From JAVBTR01 sp031556065 (GTDB taxonomy: Bacteria > Bacillota > Clostridia > Christensenellales > Aristaeellaceae): a stretch of DNA of 49,862 nucleotides. Of this stretch, positions 7,476-15,189 are shown piece after piece. Within the stretch, counting starts at the first letter, position 1. Every line of letters begins with the position of its first letter. Both the position numbers and the translations under genes were made by a program. The DNA is taken from assembly GCA_031556065.1 (NCBI GenBank), contig JAVBTR010000015.1, positions 1 to 49,862 of the forward strand, given 5' to 3'. The notes beneath the pieces were generated by a model. That model was not told the DNA's origin. It searched no databases and saw only the letters and a program-made list of their open reading frames with translations.

Positions 7476-8876
7476 TTACAGGGGCAGATTGCCGTGCTTT
7501 TTGGGATAATTGGTATCCCGCTTGGAAGCAAGCATTTCAAGATTGGCAATGATCATCTGCCTGGTCATGCTAGGATCGATCACATCGTCCACCAAGCCGT
7601 TCTGGGCAGCCACCACAGCACTGGCGGTTTCTTCAATGTAGGCATCCGCATCCTTTTCAAGCACATGGGCTGCGGCTTGGGCTGTCAGCGCGGAAATAAC
7701 CGCCCCGGGCCAAGCGTAATTCACATCGGCGCTGCCGCAGAGGGTGACATAAGCCTGACCAATGGCATCCCCCGTAATCACGGTTAGTTTGGGAGCAGTG
7801 GCTTCAGCATAGGCGTAGAACAATTGCGCACCAGCAGCGAGCAATTTCTTTTGGCCATCCACTTCAGGCACTTTAACGCCCTGAGTGTTCACTAACGTTA
7901 CCACTGGCACATGGAAGCAATCCGCCATGCGTACAAAGCGGGCAGCCTTTTTCATGGCGCATGCCGTCAGTTCGCCGGACCCCGCAACCAAAGCCACCGT
8001 GCGGCCACCCATACGAGCCAAAGCCGTTACAGCTGCCTTGCCAAACTCCTTGTTCAATTCAACGTAGGCACCATTGTCGCACAGCGCCGCCAAAAGGGCT
8101 GGCACATCCGCCGCTTCCAGGGTTGGAATGGTGCGGTTCATGTCATCTGTATCGACGATCTCGGCATCTTCCATGTTGCAGGCGGGCATCAGATCGATCA
8201 CCGTCTTAACAAGGTTGAAGGCCTCTTCTTCGTTCTGTGCCACCAGGGATACAGCCCCCTGCTCGGCCATTACATCCCCACCGGCGTTCTTCTTTAAATC
8301 TGTATCGATATGGTTTGCACTGGCCAGCACCTGGGGGCCAAACGCCGCCAAAGCGCCTACATTCTTGGCCATAACGCTCACATCGCAAAGCTGCACAAGC
8401 ATGGCAGCAGTGCCGATACAGTTGCCCAGAACCAAAGCGAACATGGGGCAAACGCCGCTTAAACGCGCCATCTGGCTCATGACCATGGCATAACCTTTCA
8501 TGGGTGCCATGCCTTCGTTAAGGCTTACACCTTGGCTATCCAGCATTGCCACCACAGGTGCCCCAGTCTTGCGGGCCATTTCCAGCACCTTAATAATCTT
8601 CTTCGCCTGGGCTTCACACATAGCGCCGCCCTTTTGGGTGTAGTCCTGGGCAAAAAGATATATCGGCCGGCCATTGGCCGTGCCATACCCTGTTACTACC
8701 CCGGCTGCTGTCAAGGCATCCATTTCTACAAAGCTGCCCTGATCCAGAAGCTTGGCTGCCCGTTCCCGAGCGGTTAATTTGCCTTCCTTGGTTTGCTGCG
8801 CCTTGAGCTTTTCATCCCCTGATTGGATGGCCAGCTTTTTCGCAGCCACGTCCTGATAGTCCTGCCTGCTCACCAT
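7476..8876 (-). CDS. mmdA: Acyl-CoA carboxyltransferase (MmdA/12S type)
   Basis: A 466-residue protein of the carboxyl transferase family (methylmalonyl-CoA or glutaconyl-CoA decarboxylase alpha, propionyl-CoA carboxylase beta, transcarboxylase 12S). Two crotonase-like halves are visible: TARERAAKLLDQGSFVE, FAQDYTQKGGAMCEAQAKKI and the glycine-rich GNCIGTAAM in the N half, and LVNTQGVKVPEVDGQKKLLAAGAQLFYAYAEATAPKLTVITGDAIGQAYV in the C half. The protein is about 45 residues shorter than many MmdA homologues of about 510. The acyl-CoA substrate cannot be told from sequence. The start at 8,876 has GGAAGGAGCG in front; in-frame codons further upstream encode a non-family hydrophobic leader. It is the first gene of the five-gene decarboxylase operon. 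Confidence 0.88.
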   Translation of the reverse strand: MVSRQDYQDVAAKKLAIQSGDEKLKAQQTKEGKLTARERAAKLLDQGSFVEMDALTAAGVVTGYGTANGRPIYLFAQDYTQKGGAMCEAQAKKIIKVLEMARKTGAPVVAMLDSQGVSLNEGMAPMKGYAMVMSQMARLSGVCPMFALVLGNCIGTAAMLVQLCDVSVMAKNVGALAAFGPQVLASANHIDTDLKKNAGGDVMAEQGAVSLVAQNEEEAFNLVKTVIDLMPACNMEDAEIVDTDDMNRTIPTLEAADVPALLAALCDNGAYVELNKEFGKAAVTALARMGGRTVALVAGSGELTACAMKKAARFVRMADCFHVPVVTLVNTQGVKVPEVDGQKKLLAAGAQLFYAYAEATAPKLTVITGDAIGQAYVTLCGSADVNYAWPGAVISALTAQAAAHVLEKDADAYIEETASAVVAAQNGLVDDVIDPSMTRQMIIANLEMLASKRDTNYPKKHGNLPL

Positions 8877-8909
8877 GTTTCGCTCCTTCCATGATTCCCT
8901 GGGCACATT

Positions 8910-8929
8910 CACTGTGCTTTGGCACAGTG
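8910..8929. promoter_or_regulatory. Palindrome in the leader of the decarboxylase operon
   Basis: A perfect 8-bp inverted repeat, CACTGTGC (8,910-8,917) and GCACAGTG (8,922-8,929) with a 4-base spacer, lies about 34 bases upstream of the mmdA start. It could be an operator for a dimeric repressor or an mRNA hairpin. No convincing promoter was identified in 8,930-9,076. Confidence 0.45.
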
Positions 8930-9076
8930 GCAATATGAAAATAATCAATGGTAAAAACCATCTCATCCCAACTTTGCATATTCTTCATTGTTCTCTTTTT
9001 TTCCTGCCAATATTGTTAATATTTTATTTTTTCACCAACATATATGCTGCCCCAGTTTTCCCGTCGCCCCTTTGTG

Positions 9077-10123
9077 CTAAATACCCTGGGAATAAGGGAT
9101 ATATCCCGCCTGTTTTATACACTGCTGCCCTTGTTCAGAAGCCATCCAATCCACAAAAGCAGTACTGGCCCCTTCCCGAATTACGGCGTAATAGCAAACT
9201 GCAAAGGGGTATACGCCGGAGCGGATGTTTTCATCCGAAGGTTCAACGCCTTCAATGGCAATGGCCTTGATGTTATCGTTTTTATACAAGGTATCGATGT
9301 AATACTTATAGGTATAACCAATGGCGCTGGGGCTTTTGCTGTAATCCCCAATGTGGTATACAAGGCTGCTCATTTCAAACACCTGGTAGTAATTCATATG
9401 GTTTTGAGAAATGGCCTTGCCCTTCATGACCAGATTTTCCATAGCCGTCTGGCTGCCAGAATTGCGTTCACGGGTATATGCATATATTTCATCGCTGCCA
9501 TACTCATCTTCCATTTCAATTCCCAGCTCTTCCCATGTGGTGATTGCGTCCGTGTAAATATCCTGAATTTGCTTCACCGTTAAGCTTTCAAGGGGATTTT
9601 TCTTGTTTACGATAAACACAAACGCATCATAGCACACCGGTATCTTAACAAGGGTAATCCCCTTTTCTTCCGCCAGCTTTAATTCTTCCTCTGATGGTTC
9701 TGTACCAATAAAGATATCCACCGGATGGCTCTCCTCCATCACGCTTTGGGTAAAGGGCAATTGCGCGCCTAGGTTGGGTTTACGTTCAATGAGGTTCACA
9801 TAAGCGCTGTGCGTGGTGGAAAAAGAAACGAACGAATCCAGTTCCGCCTCATGCAAATTCAAATGCTGCCGTGCAAATTCCCTGGCCATGGGCACAGCCA
9901 CGGTGGAGCCATCAATGCTTGGATAGGTGCCGTAAGCGGTTTCCCGAAAGCTTACGCTGCCATAGCTTTTTTCTTGCGTATCTCCTAACTGAAAAGGGCT
10001 GTTTTCCACGATCTGTACCCATTCACCGCCCTTTTCCATGGATTGGTTGATCTGGTTGCTGGATTGGGCCATGGCGCAAAAAGGCACCATGCAAATAAGC
10101 AATACCGCAAATAATTTCTTCAT
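9077..10123 (-). CDS. Secreted PstS-like substrate-binding protein
   Basis: A 348-residue protein with a Sec signal peptide (MKKLFAVLLICMVPFCAMA, cleavage predicted after AMA; no lipobox cysteine). The mature part looks like the PBP-like domain of phosphate-binding proteins: IDGSTVAVPMAREFAR near the start of the domain, KNPLESLTVKQIQDIYTDAITTWEEL and RERNSGSQTAMENLVM correspond to the PstS blocks for domain II and the ligand loop, and the C-terminus AFVDWMASEQGQQCIKQAGYIPY is typical. No pstCAB genes are nearby, so transport of phosphate is not implied; it may be a sensor or scavenging protein. It follows the leucine-rich-repeat gene by 42 bases, with RBS GGAAGGA, and both have nearly the same signal peptide. 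Confidence 0.82.
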   Translation of the reverse strand: MKKLFAVLLICMVPFCAMAQSSNQINQSMEKGGEWVQIVENSPFQLGDTQEKSYGSVSFRETAYGTYPSIDGSTVAVPMAREFARQHLNLHEAELDSFVSFSTTHSAYVNLIERKPNLGAQLPFTQSVMEESHPVDIFIGTEPSEEELKLAEEKGITLVKIPVCYDAFVFIVNKKNPLESLTVKQIQDIYTDAITTWEELGIEMEDEYGSDEIYAYTRERNSGSQTAMENLVMKGKAISQNHMNYYQVFEMSSLVYHIGDYSKSPSAIGYTYKYYIDTLYKNDNIKAIAIEGVEPSDENIRSGVYPFAVCYYAVIREGASTAFVDWMASEQGQQCIKQAGYIPYSQGI

Positions 10124-10165
10124 AAAACCATCCTTCCTAACCCATAAATAGTGAATTGTGAAAGC

Positions 10166-11599
10166 CTAAAACCCTTCTGCAAAGCTTTCATCTCTTACAC
10201 TGACCGCCTGTACCTGCGGGGCATACCCTTCCAAACCGCCAATGTGGATCAAATCGCCATCTTGGACAAGCTGCTCGCCTGGGTAGAATGTTTGAATGGA
10301 ATTGCCGTCTATATCACAAAGTATCATAGGTTCCAGCAGCACCTTTAAGTTGGAAATCACTTCATTGGCCGCCGGCTGTCCATCGTACACAGGCACAAAA
10401 TAGGTATTCCATTCATATTGCACCACATACCAATCCCCAAAGCGCTGCAGGACAGGCAAATAGTATTCAGAAACGGGCGTTATGCTATCCGCACTCTGGT
10501 CTGGCAGCGTGTAAAGGGGATCGCAGCCGCGTATCTCCAATATCCGTTCAAAGCCTCCGTATGGATCGCATAACGCAAGATTTTCGACAGGCACAACAGT
10601 CTCCTCCCCGGCAACCCAAACAGTAGCCAGATCCCCTTGAACCCAAAGAATGTTCACCGAAGCGCCCTCTTCTACGTCTTCTTGCTCCTTTGTTACAATG
10701 GCCGGGTTTTCATAAATCACGTTAGGGCTTTTAACAAGCTTTGGATCCCCGCCCAAAGGTGCCTGTTTCAATTGCGCAATGGCCGCCTCATGGGAAGCAG
10801 CGCTCCCTTGCGGGCAATAGACCACTGCGTTGGGATGCGTGTACTTAAGCCCATCCTCATATAGCCATACGCCTTTACCTACAAACAGGTTTTTAAGGCT
10901 AAACAAGTAACATAGGGCCCGATCCTCTACCGCAACCCCATCGGGCAAAGAAAGGCTTTGAAGGCTGATACAGTTGAAAAAAGCCCTCTTGCCGATTCTT
11001 TCAACGCCTGCCGGTATATTAATGGAAACCAGACCACCGCAGCAATAAAAGGCCCTTTCCTCAATGGTTTTAAGGCTTACAGGCAGGCCGATCTTATACA
11101 AGCCATCACAGTAGGCGAAGGCGCCCTCGCCAATCACTTCCACCCCGTCAGGCACCGTATAGCTCCCTGTTCTTCCCGGCGCAAAGGCCACCAGTGTCTT
11201 CTGATCCTTAGAAAACACCACTCCGTCAATGGAGCATAGGGTTTGGTGTTCTGGCGCTATATGAACGTGTGTCAGCGCATAACCCGGCGCATAATATTCC
11301 GGGATAGCCTCACGCTCTGGCGTATACATCCCATAATCCGAGGCATACCACAGCATGCTGTAAAGCTCCCGGGTTTCATACATAAATTGCATAACAGTCT
11401 CTTCATCCATAGAAGCCGGCAAGGTGATTTCCTTAAGATAGGGCATCTGGTTAAGAACGCTATCTTCAAAAAAGAACCACTCTTTAGGATCGCCTGTCAG
11501 CTCTTCATAATTCTCCGGCACCACCCAGCTTGTCAGTTCCTCGGCCATGGCGCAAAAGGGCAGCATGCACAAAAGCCACGTTATCAGCCATTTTTTCAT
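10166..11599 (-). CDS. Secreted leucine-rich-repeat (BspA/LRR_5 type) protein
   Basis: A 477-residue exported protein starting at ATG 11,599 behind AAGGAGG, with signal peptide MKKWLITWLLCMLPFCAMA. Residues about 110-250 contain LRR_5/BspA-type repeats with the typical phrases VFSKDQKTLVAF, YTVPDGVEVIGEGAFAYC, LKTIEERAFYCCGGL and VERIGKRAFFNC. The last 200 residues carry no repeat and resemble SH3-like modules (ILWVQGDLATVWVAGEETVPVE-type strand pattern). The cleavage site is SPI-like; no LPXTG or SLH anchor is visible, so the protein is probably released or loosely bound. It is the first gene of a pair with the PstS-like protein. Ligand unknown. Confidence 0.8.
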   Translation of the reverse strand: MKKWLITWLLCMLPFCAMAEELTSWVVPENYEELTGDPKEWFFFEDSVLNQMPYLKEITLPASMDEETVMQFMYETRELYSMLWYASDYGMYTPEREAIPEYYAPGYALTHVHIAPEHQTLCSIDGVVFSKDQKTLVAFAPGRTGSYTVPDGVEVIGEGAFAYCDGLYKIGLPVSLKTIEERAFYCCGGLVSINIPAGVERIGKRAFFNCISLQSLSLPDGVAVEDRALCYLFSLKNLFVGKGVWLYEDGLKYTHPNAVVYCPQGSAASHEAAIAQLKQAPLGGDPKLVKSPNVIYENPAIVTKEQEDVEEGASVNILWVQGDLATVWVAGEETVVPVENLALCDPYGGFERILEIRGCDPLYTLPDQSADSITPVSEYYLPVLQRFGDWYVVQYEWNTYFVPVYDGQPAANEVISNLKVLLEPMILCDIDGNSIQTFYPGEQLVQDGDLIHIGGLEGYAPQVQAVSVRDESFAEGF

Positions 11600-11655
11600 T
11601 AGGTTAGCCTCCTTATCTAATTGCTTGTGTACATACAACGTATCACTCGCCTGTT

Positions 11656-11689
11656 TTTTCCGTTACTGCCCTAAAACGGAAAAGGGCAG
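11656..11689. other. Two mutually exclusive hairpins between galM and the LRR gene
   Basis: TTTTCCGTT (11,656-11,664) pairs with AACGGAAAA (11,675-11,683), and CTGCCC (11,666-11,671) pairs with GGGCAG (11,684-11,689). The arms interleave and no connecting loop is long enough for a stable pseudoknot, so the stems exclude each other. No T-run follows on the minus strand. It may be a weak terminator of the galM transcript or an attenuator in the LRR leader. Confidence 0.4.
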
Positions 11690-11725
11690 CACGCTTTGAA
11701 GCAGTGCCGCCATCATTTTTTCGCT

Positions 11726-12784
11726 TTATGCTTCCACGGAGAAAGCGTAAATGGTAGTAGAACGGAAGATGTCGCCCTTTAACAGCTCCGTGCTGGGGAA
11801 TTTGGGGTGGTTGGGAGAATCGGGGAAGTGCTGGGTTTCAAGGCACAGGCCATCATGGGCGGAATAAACAGCGCCATCCTTCCCCCCAATATCCAGGTGG
11901 TTGCCCGAATAGAACTGCACCCCCGGCTGATCGGTGATCACTTCCATTTTGAGGCCCGATTCAGGGTCCTTCAAAATGGCGCAAAGCCCCATAGCAAAGC
12001 CCTTGGTTAGAACATAATTGTGATCGTAGCCCGTGCCCAGGACCATGGCCTTGCAGGTGTCCGCGGCCTTCAGCCCATCGCCTATCTTCTTGGGCTGCCG
12101 CAAATCAAGGGGCGTGCCTCCCACTGGCAAGTAATCCCCGGTGGGAATCATTCTCTCATTAATATCTGTTACGCAATCGGCAAAGATTTGAATGGTTTGG
12201 TTGTGTGTCTTGCCGCTGTTGTGGCCAGCCAGATTAAAGTAGCAGTGGTTGGTCAAATTCAAAATGGTTTTCGAATCCGTTACCGCTTCGTAATCCAAAG
12301 AAAGGTTGTAGTTATCGTCAAAGGTATAGGTTACCTTTACGTCCAAAGAACCGGGGTAATTTTCTTCGCCAGCAGGGCTGTGCAGGCTCATTATCACTTT
12401 ATCGCAGCCGTCCCCCTCCGCCGTTTCCGCATCCATTAAACGGATTTGATAGCCTACATCGCCCCCATGAAGGTGATTGCCGCCAGCGTTGATATTTAAT
12501 TGATATGCTTTGCCATCCATGGTGAACTTGCCTGCGTCGATGCGGTTACCATAGCGGCCGATGAACGCGCCAATGGAACCGTTTTTCACCATATAAGTAT
12601 CCATGTTATCAAAGCCCAGGCAAACATCCTTCATCACACCATTTTTATCCGGCACAATAATGGATTGCAGTGTACCGCCATGGCTTAAAACAGAAACGCT
12701 GGCACCCTTTTTGTTGGTCATGGTATACAGGTATACGTCCTTGCCGTCCCCGTTTTGCCCAAATAGTTTTTTCGAAATGCTCAT
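11726..12784 (-). CDS. galM: Aldose 1-epimerase (galactose mutarotase)
   Basis: A 352-residue cytoplasmic mutarotase that interconverts alpha and beta anomers of galactose and related sugars. Family blocks include GGTLQSIIVPDKNG, the substrate-binding FIGRYGNRIDAGKF, GNHLHGG, LTNHCYFNLAGH with the catalytic-type His, TGYDHNYVL and GVQFYSGNHL, and CLETQHFPDSPNHPKFPS with the expected catalytic Glu. The start at 12,784 follows GGAAGGAGCG. It is 45 bases after the phosphoesterase gene on the same strand and could be its last operon partner. No other galactose-pathway gene lies in the window. Confidence 0.93.
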   Translation of the reverse strand: MSISKKLFGQNGDGKDVYLYTMTNKKGASVSVLSHGGTLQSIIVPDKNGVMKDVCLGFDNMDTYMVKNGSIGAFIGRYGNRIDAGKFTMDGKAYQLNINAGGNHLHGGDVGYQIRLMDAETAEGDGCDKVIMSLHSPAGEENYPGSLDVKVTYTFDDNYNLSLDYEAVTDSKTILNLTNHCYFNLAGHNSGKTHNQTIQIFADCVTDINERMIPTGDYLPVGGTPLDLRQPKKIGDGLKAADTCKAMVLGTGYDHNYVLTKGFAMGLCAILKDPESGLKMEVITDQPGVQFYSGNHLDIGGKDGAVYSAHDGLCLETQHFPDSPNHPKFPSTELLKGDIFRSTTIYAFSVEA

Positions 12785-12829
12785 GTAATGACGCTCCTTC
12801 CAAATAGTGGTTCCATTTTAATCCAATTT

Positions 12830-13321
12830 TCACAGCATGACAAGCTCCGGCAGAAAACTTCCGTCTTTTTTTATGTCCAAGGTCAGCGCGGAATAGCCGC
12901 TCCAGCCGCAAGCACCCGGGTTCAAAAGCCATACGCCGCCTTTTTCGTCAATTTGCCCCCGGTGAGTATGGCCAAATAATGCAATGCCACAGCCATTTTC
13001 CCTTGCCTTCAAGTGTAAATACCCCATGGCATTCTTAACCTGCAGCAGGTGGCCATGGCACATATAAATTTTTACCCCATCGAACGCCAGCACCCGTTCA
13101 TCAGGTACATCAAAACAGCCCATATCGTTATTCCCCCGCACCGCGCAGATCTGGGCCGCCGGGTTAAGCGTGCGCATGAAATTTTCCAGGCTTAGAAAAT
13201 CCCGAGCTCCATCACCGCAAAACAAAAACGCATCCGGGACACCTGTTTTTACCACTTCTTCTATGCCCCATTTAAGGCCCGTTACATCCCCATGGCTGTC
13301 TGAAAAAGCCGCTACACGCAT
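12830..13321 (-). CDS. YfcE/MJ0936-type metallophosphoesterase
   Basis: A 163-residue calcineurin-like phosphoesterase. The metal-binding motifs occur in order: AFSDSHGD (residues 5-12), FCGDGARD, RGNNDMG, CHGHLLQ and GHTHRGQ. The small size and order fit the YfcE/MJ0936 family, whose members act on phosphodiesters in vitro; the natural substrate is unknown. Its ATG lies two bases after the stop of the RNase PH-RdgB gene. In many Clostridia a gene of this family follows the rdgB gene, so the position supports the call. Confidence 0.88.
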   Translation of the reverse strand: MRVAAFSDSHGDVTGLKWGIEEVVKTGVPDAFLFCGDGARDFLSLENFMRTLNPAAQICAVRGNNDMGCFDVPDERVLAFDGVKIYMCHGHLLQVKNAMGYLHLKARENGCGIALFGHTHRGQIDEKGGVWLLNPGACGWSGYSALTLDIKKDGSFLPELVML

Positions 13322-13323
13322 TC

Positions 13324-14622
13324 TTACAGCTCCTTCATAACCTCTAACATCTTCTCCGCGGCGCGTGCGCGGTGAGACACCTTGTTCTTGTCCTCCATGG
13401 AAATTTCCGCAAAGGTTTGTCCATTTTCATACAGGAAAAGGGGATCATACCCAAAACCGCCGTTTCCTCTACCTTCATGCAAAATCACACCGGGGCATTC
13501 TCCCGTCACCACAATGGTTTCCCCGTTGGGCCTGGCCAAAGCGATAGCGGAAACAAACTTGGCGTTTCTGTTTTCCACACCCTGCAAATGCTTTAAAAGA
13601 AGCTCATTGTTTTTCCCATCCTGGCCATGCTCCCCGCAATACCGGGCAGAATACACCCCAGGGGCGCCGTTCAGGGCTTCCACACATAAGCCGCTGTCGT
13701 CGGCGACGGCGGCAAAGCCTGTCATTCCCCGAACGGCTTCCGCTTTTATTTGGGCGTTTTCTTCAAAGGTTTCGCCGTTTTCTTCAATCTCTTCCGTCAC
13801 GCCCAGTTCCTTCATAGATACCACCTGGTAAAGCGTTCCAAACAGCGTATTCAATTCTGCCAATTTGTGGGCATTCCCTGTGGCGGCAACCAGTACCGGC
13901 AAGTGGCAAATCTGCTCCCCCAGCACAGCCCTTTGTGCTGCCATCAGCTCCCGGCAACCCTTCTCTCCATACTGAAGCAGTGTCTCCATTTCATTCCGGC
14001 TAAAGGCCCGGCCTTCCCCGGTGCCCTGCAATTCTATGAACTCGCCCTTTTCATTCATAATGATGTTCATATCCACTTCCGCGCCGGAATCTTCTTTATA
14101 GCACAAATCCAGCAGCGCCTCCCTGCCGTTCACCCCGCAGGAGATCGCCGCGATCTGGTGACGAATCGGCGAATAACGAAGCTTTCCGTTTTCCATCAGC
14201 TTATTTACCGCCAGGCACAGAGCCACAAAGCCCCCTGTAATAGACGCTGTTCGGGTGCCCCCATCGGCTTCCAATACGTCGCAGTCAATGGTAATGCTCC
14301 GCTCTCCCAATGCCGTCAGATCGATGGCTTGGCGAAGCGCCCGGCCAATGAGCCTTTGAATTTCCACGCTACGGCCATCCTTTTTAACCCCGTCCCTTTG
14401 CTTCCTACGCCCCGTAGACGCAGGCAACATAGCATATTCCGCCGTTACCCAGCCTTTTTTCTGCCCCCGCAAAAAGGGCGGCACTGATTCATCGATGCTG
14501 GCCGTACAAATAACCCTGGTATTCCCCGTTTCAATCAAACAGCTTCCATCTGCCGTCCTCACAAAATTCGGTATAATATTCACCTTGCGGCCCTCATCGG
14601 CCTGTCTCCCATCAAAACGCAT
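13324..14622 (-). CDS. rph-rdgB: RNase PH fused to RdgB/HAM1 nucleotide pyrophosphatase
   Basis: A single 432-residue reading frame with two enzymes. Residues 1 to about 237 are RNase PH (phosphorolytic 3' tRNA trimming): MRFDGRQADEGRKVNIIPNF, EYAMLPASTGRR, GRSVEIQRLIGRALR, DCDVLEADGGTRTASITG and GTGEGRAFSRNEM. Residues about 243-432 are the RdgB/HAM1 family, which hydrolyses dITP/XTP to monophosphates: VLVAATGNAHKLAEL, ENGETFEENAQIKA, ADDSGLCVEALNGAPGVYSARYCG, GNGGFGYDPLF and KNKVSHRARA. The linker is only about five residues. The rph ATG lies inside the 3' end of the HD-domain gene (43-base overlap). Confidence 0.95.
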   Translation of the reverse strand: MRFDGRQADEGRKVNIIPNFVRTADGSCLIETGNTRVICTASIDESVPPFLRGQKKGWVTAEYAMLPASTGRRKQRDGVKKDGRSVEIQRLIGRALRQAIDLTALGERSITIDCDVLEADGGTRTASITGGFVALCLAVNKLMENGKLRYSPIRHQIAAISCGVNGREALLDLCYKEDSGAEVDMNIIMNEKGEFIELQGTGEGRAFSRNEMETLLQYGEKGCRELMAAQRAVLGEQICHLPVLVAATGNAHKLAELNTLFGTLYQVVSMKELGVTEEIEENGETFEENAQIKAEAVRGMTGFAAVADDSGLCVEALNGAPGVYSARYCGEHGQDGKNNELLLKHLQGVENRNAKFVSAIALARPNGETIVVTGECPGVILHEGRGNGGFGYDPLFLYENGQTFAEISMEDKNKVSHRARAAEKMLEVMKEL

Positions 14623-15179
14623 AAAAAAGCCTCCTGCATTTGTTTATGCGAGAACCATTTTTCTTTTAGGAAAAAGAAAAATGGTTCTCGCGCTCTCCAA
14701 AAAGAAAACCATAGTCGCATCACATCATCCATGCGGGTATCCATATCTGTTACCCCTTCGGTCATACAAAACGCATAGCATAGCTGAATGAGCCTGTCGT
14801 AATCATCATACTCAATGGTCATCAAGGCCCCTTTCGCCTGTTCCCTTTTTTCCGGCGGCACATCCATGTTGCCAATATAATCATGCATATCTTGAATGGG
14901 AAAGGAGTGCGTCAGGCAAACCCTTGCCACTTCATCGTAGTTCAGCTCCCCCATGAACTTATAGCCATAAACGATATGCCCGAAATGAAGGCGACCGTAC
15001 CGCCTGCCAATATCGTGCAGCAGCCCCAGTACGTAGGCTTTCTCGCCATTCATCCCGCAGGCCCTCGCTATCTTTTCCGCACTCTCCCCCACCAACAAGC
15101 AATGGTTCACCCATTCCCCCGGGTTCATTTTCTCGCTTTGTGTTAAAAACCCGTTGGCTTCTTCGCGGCTCGGATAAAT
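14580..15179 (-). CDS. HD-domain hydrolase with a C-terminus encoded by a repeat; possible ATT start
   Basis: An HD-superfamily metal-dependent phosphohydrolase: the metal residues are seen in WVNHCLLVG, LLHDIGR and a later Asp-rich segment (MTIEYDDYDRLIQLCYAFC). The first ATG is at 15,128, but it lacks an RBS and removes family-like residues; the frame runs back through REEANGFLTQSEK to an ATT codon at 15,179 that has AGGGAGG five bases upstream, right after the cupin stop. ATT is therefore offered as the start (199 residues; 182 from ATG). From about base 14,710 on, the frame reads through the long-hairpin repeat, giving the odd tail FSFWRAREPFFFFLKEKWFSH, then overlaps rph. The native C-terminus is probably lost. 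Function in the cell unknown. Confidence 0.72.
   Translation of the reverse strand: MYPSREEANGFLTQSEKMNPGEWVNHCLLVGESAEKIARACGMNGEKAYVLGLLHDIGRRYGRLHFGHIVYGYKFMGELNYDEVARVCLTHSFPIQDMHDYIGNMDVPPEKREQAKGALMTIEYDDYDRLIQLCYAFCMTEGVTDMDTRMDDVMRLWFSFWRAREPFFFFLKEKWFSHKQMQEAFLCVLMGDRPMRAAR
14648..14710 (+). repeat. Long-hairpin repeat, copy 1, inside the HD-hydrolase gene
   Basis: A perfect 20-bp stem (14,648-14,667 and 14,672-14,691) with loop AGGA, arms starting GCGAGAACC and ending GGTTCTCGC, followed by the tail GCTCTCCAAAAAGAAAACC (14,692-14,710). The tail, the GCGAGA base of the stem and the TTTCTTTT-AGGA-AAAAGAAA apex are shared with the copy at 27,568; the middle of the stem differs but stays paired. 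It lies antisense to the gene it interrupts. Confidence 0.85.
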
Positions 15180-15189
15180 AGTTGCCTCC

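Noticed and set aside
9077..10123. Phosphate ABC transport operon
   Set aside because: Only the binding protein is present; no permease or ATPase of the Pst type is nearby.
11656..11689. H-type pseudoknot
   Set aside because: The arms interleave but one crossing loop would have zero bases across a 9-bp stem, which is not feasible.
13750..14487. 245-residue plus-strand frame
   Set aside because: Antisense to the rph-rdgB fusion, which has full family signatures.
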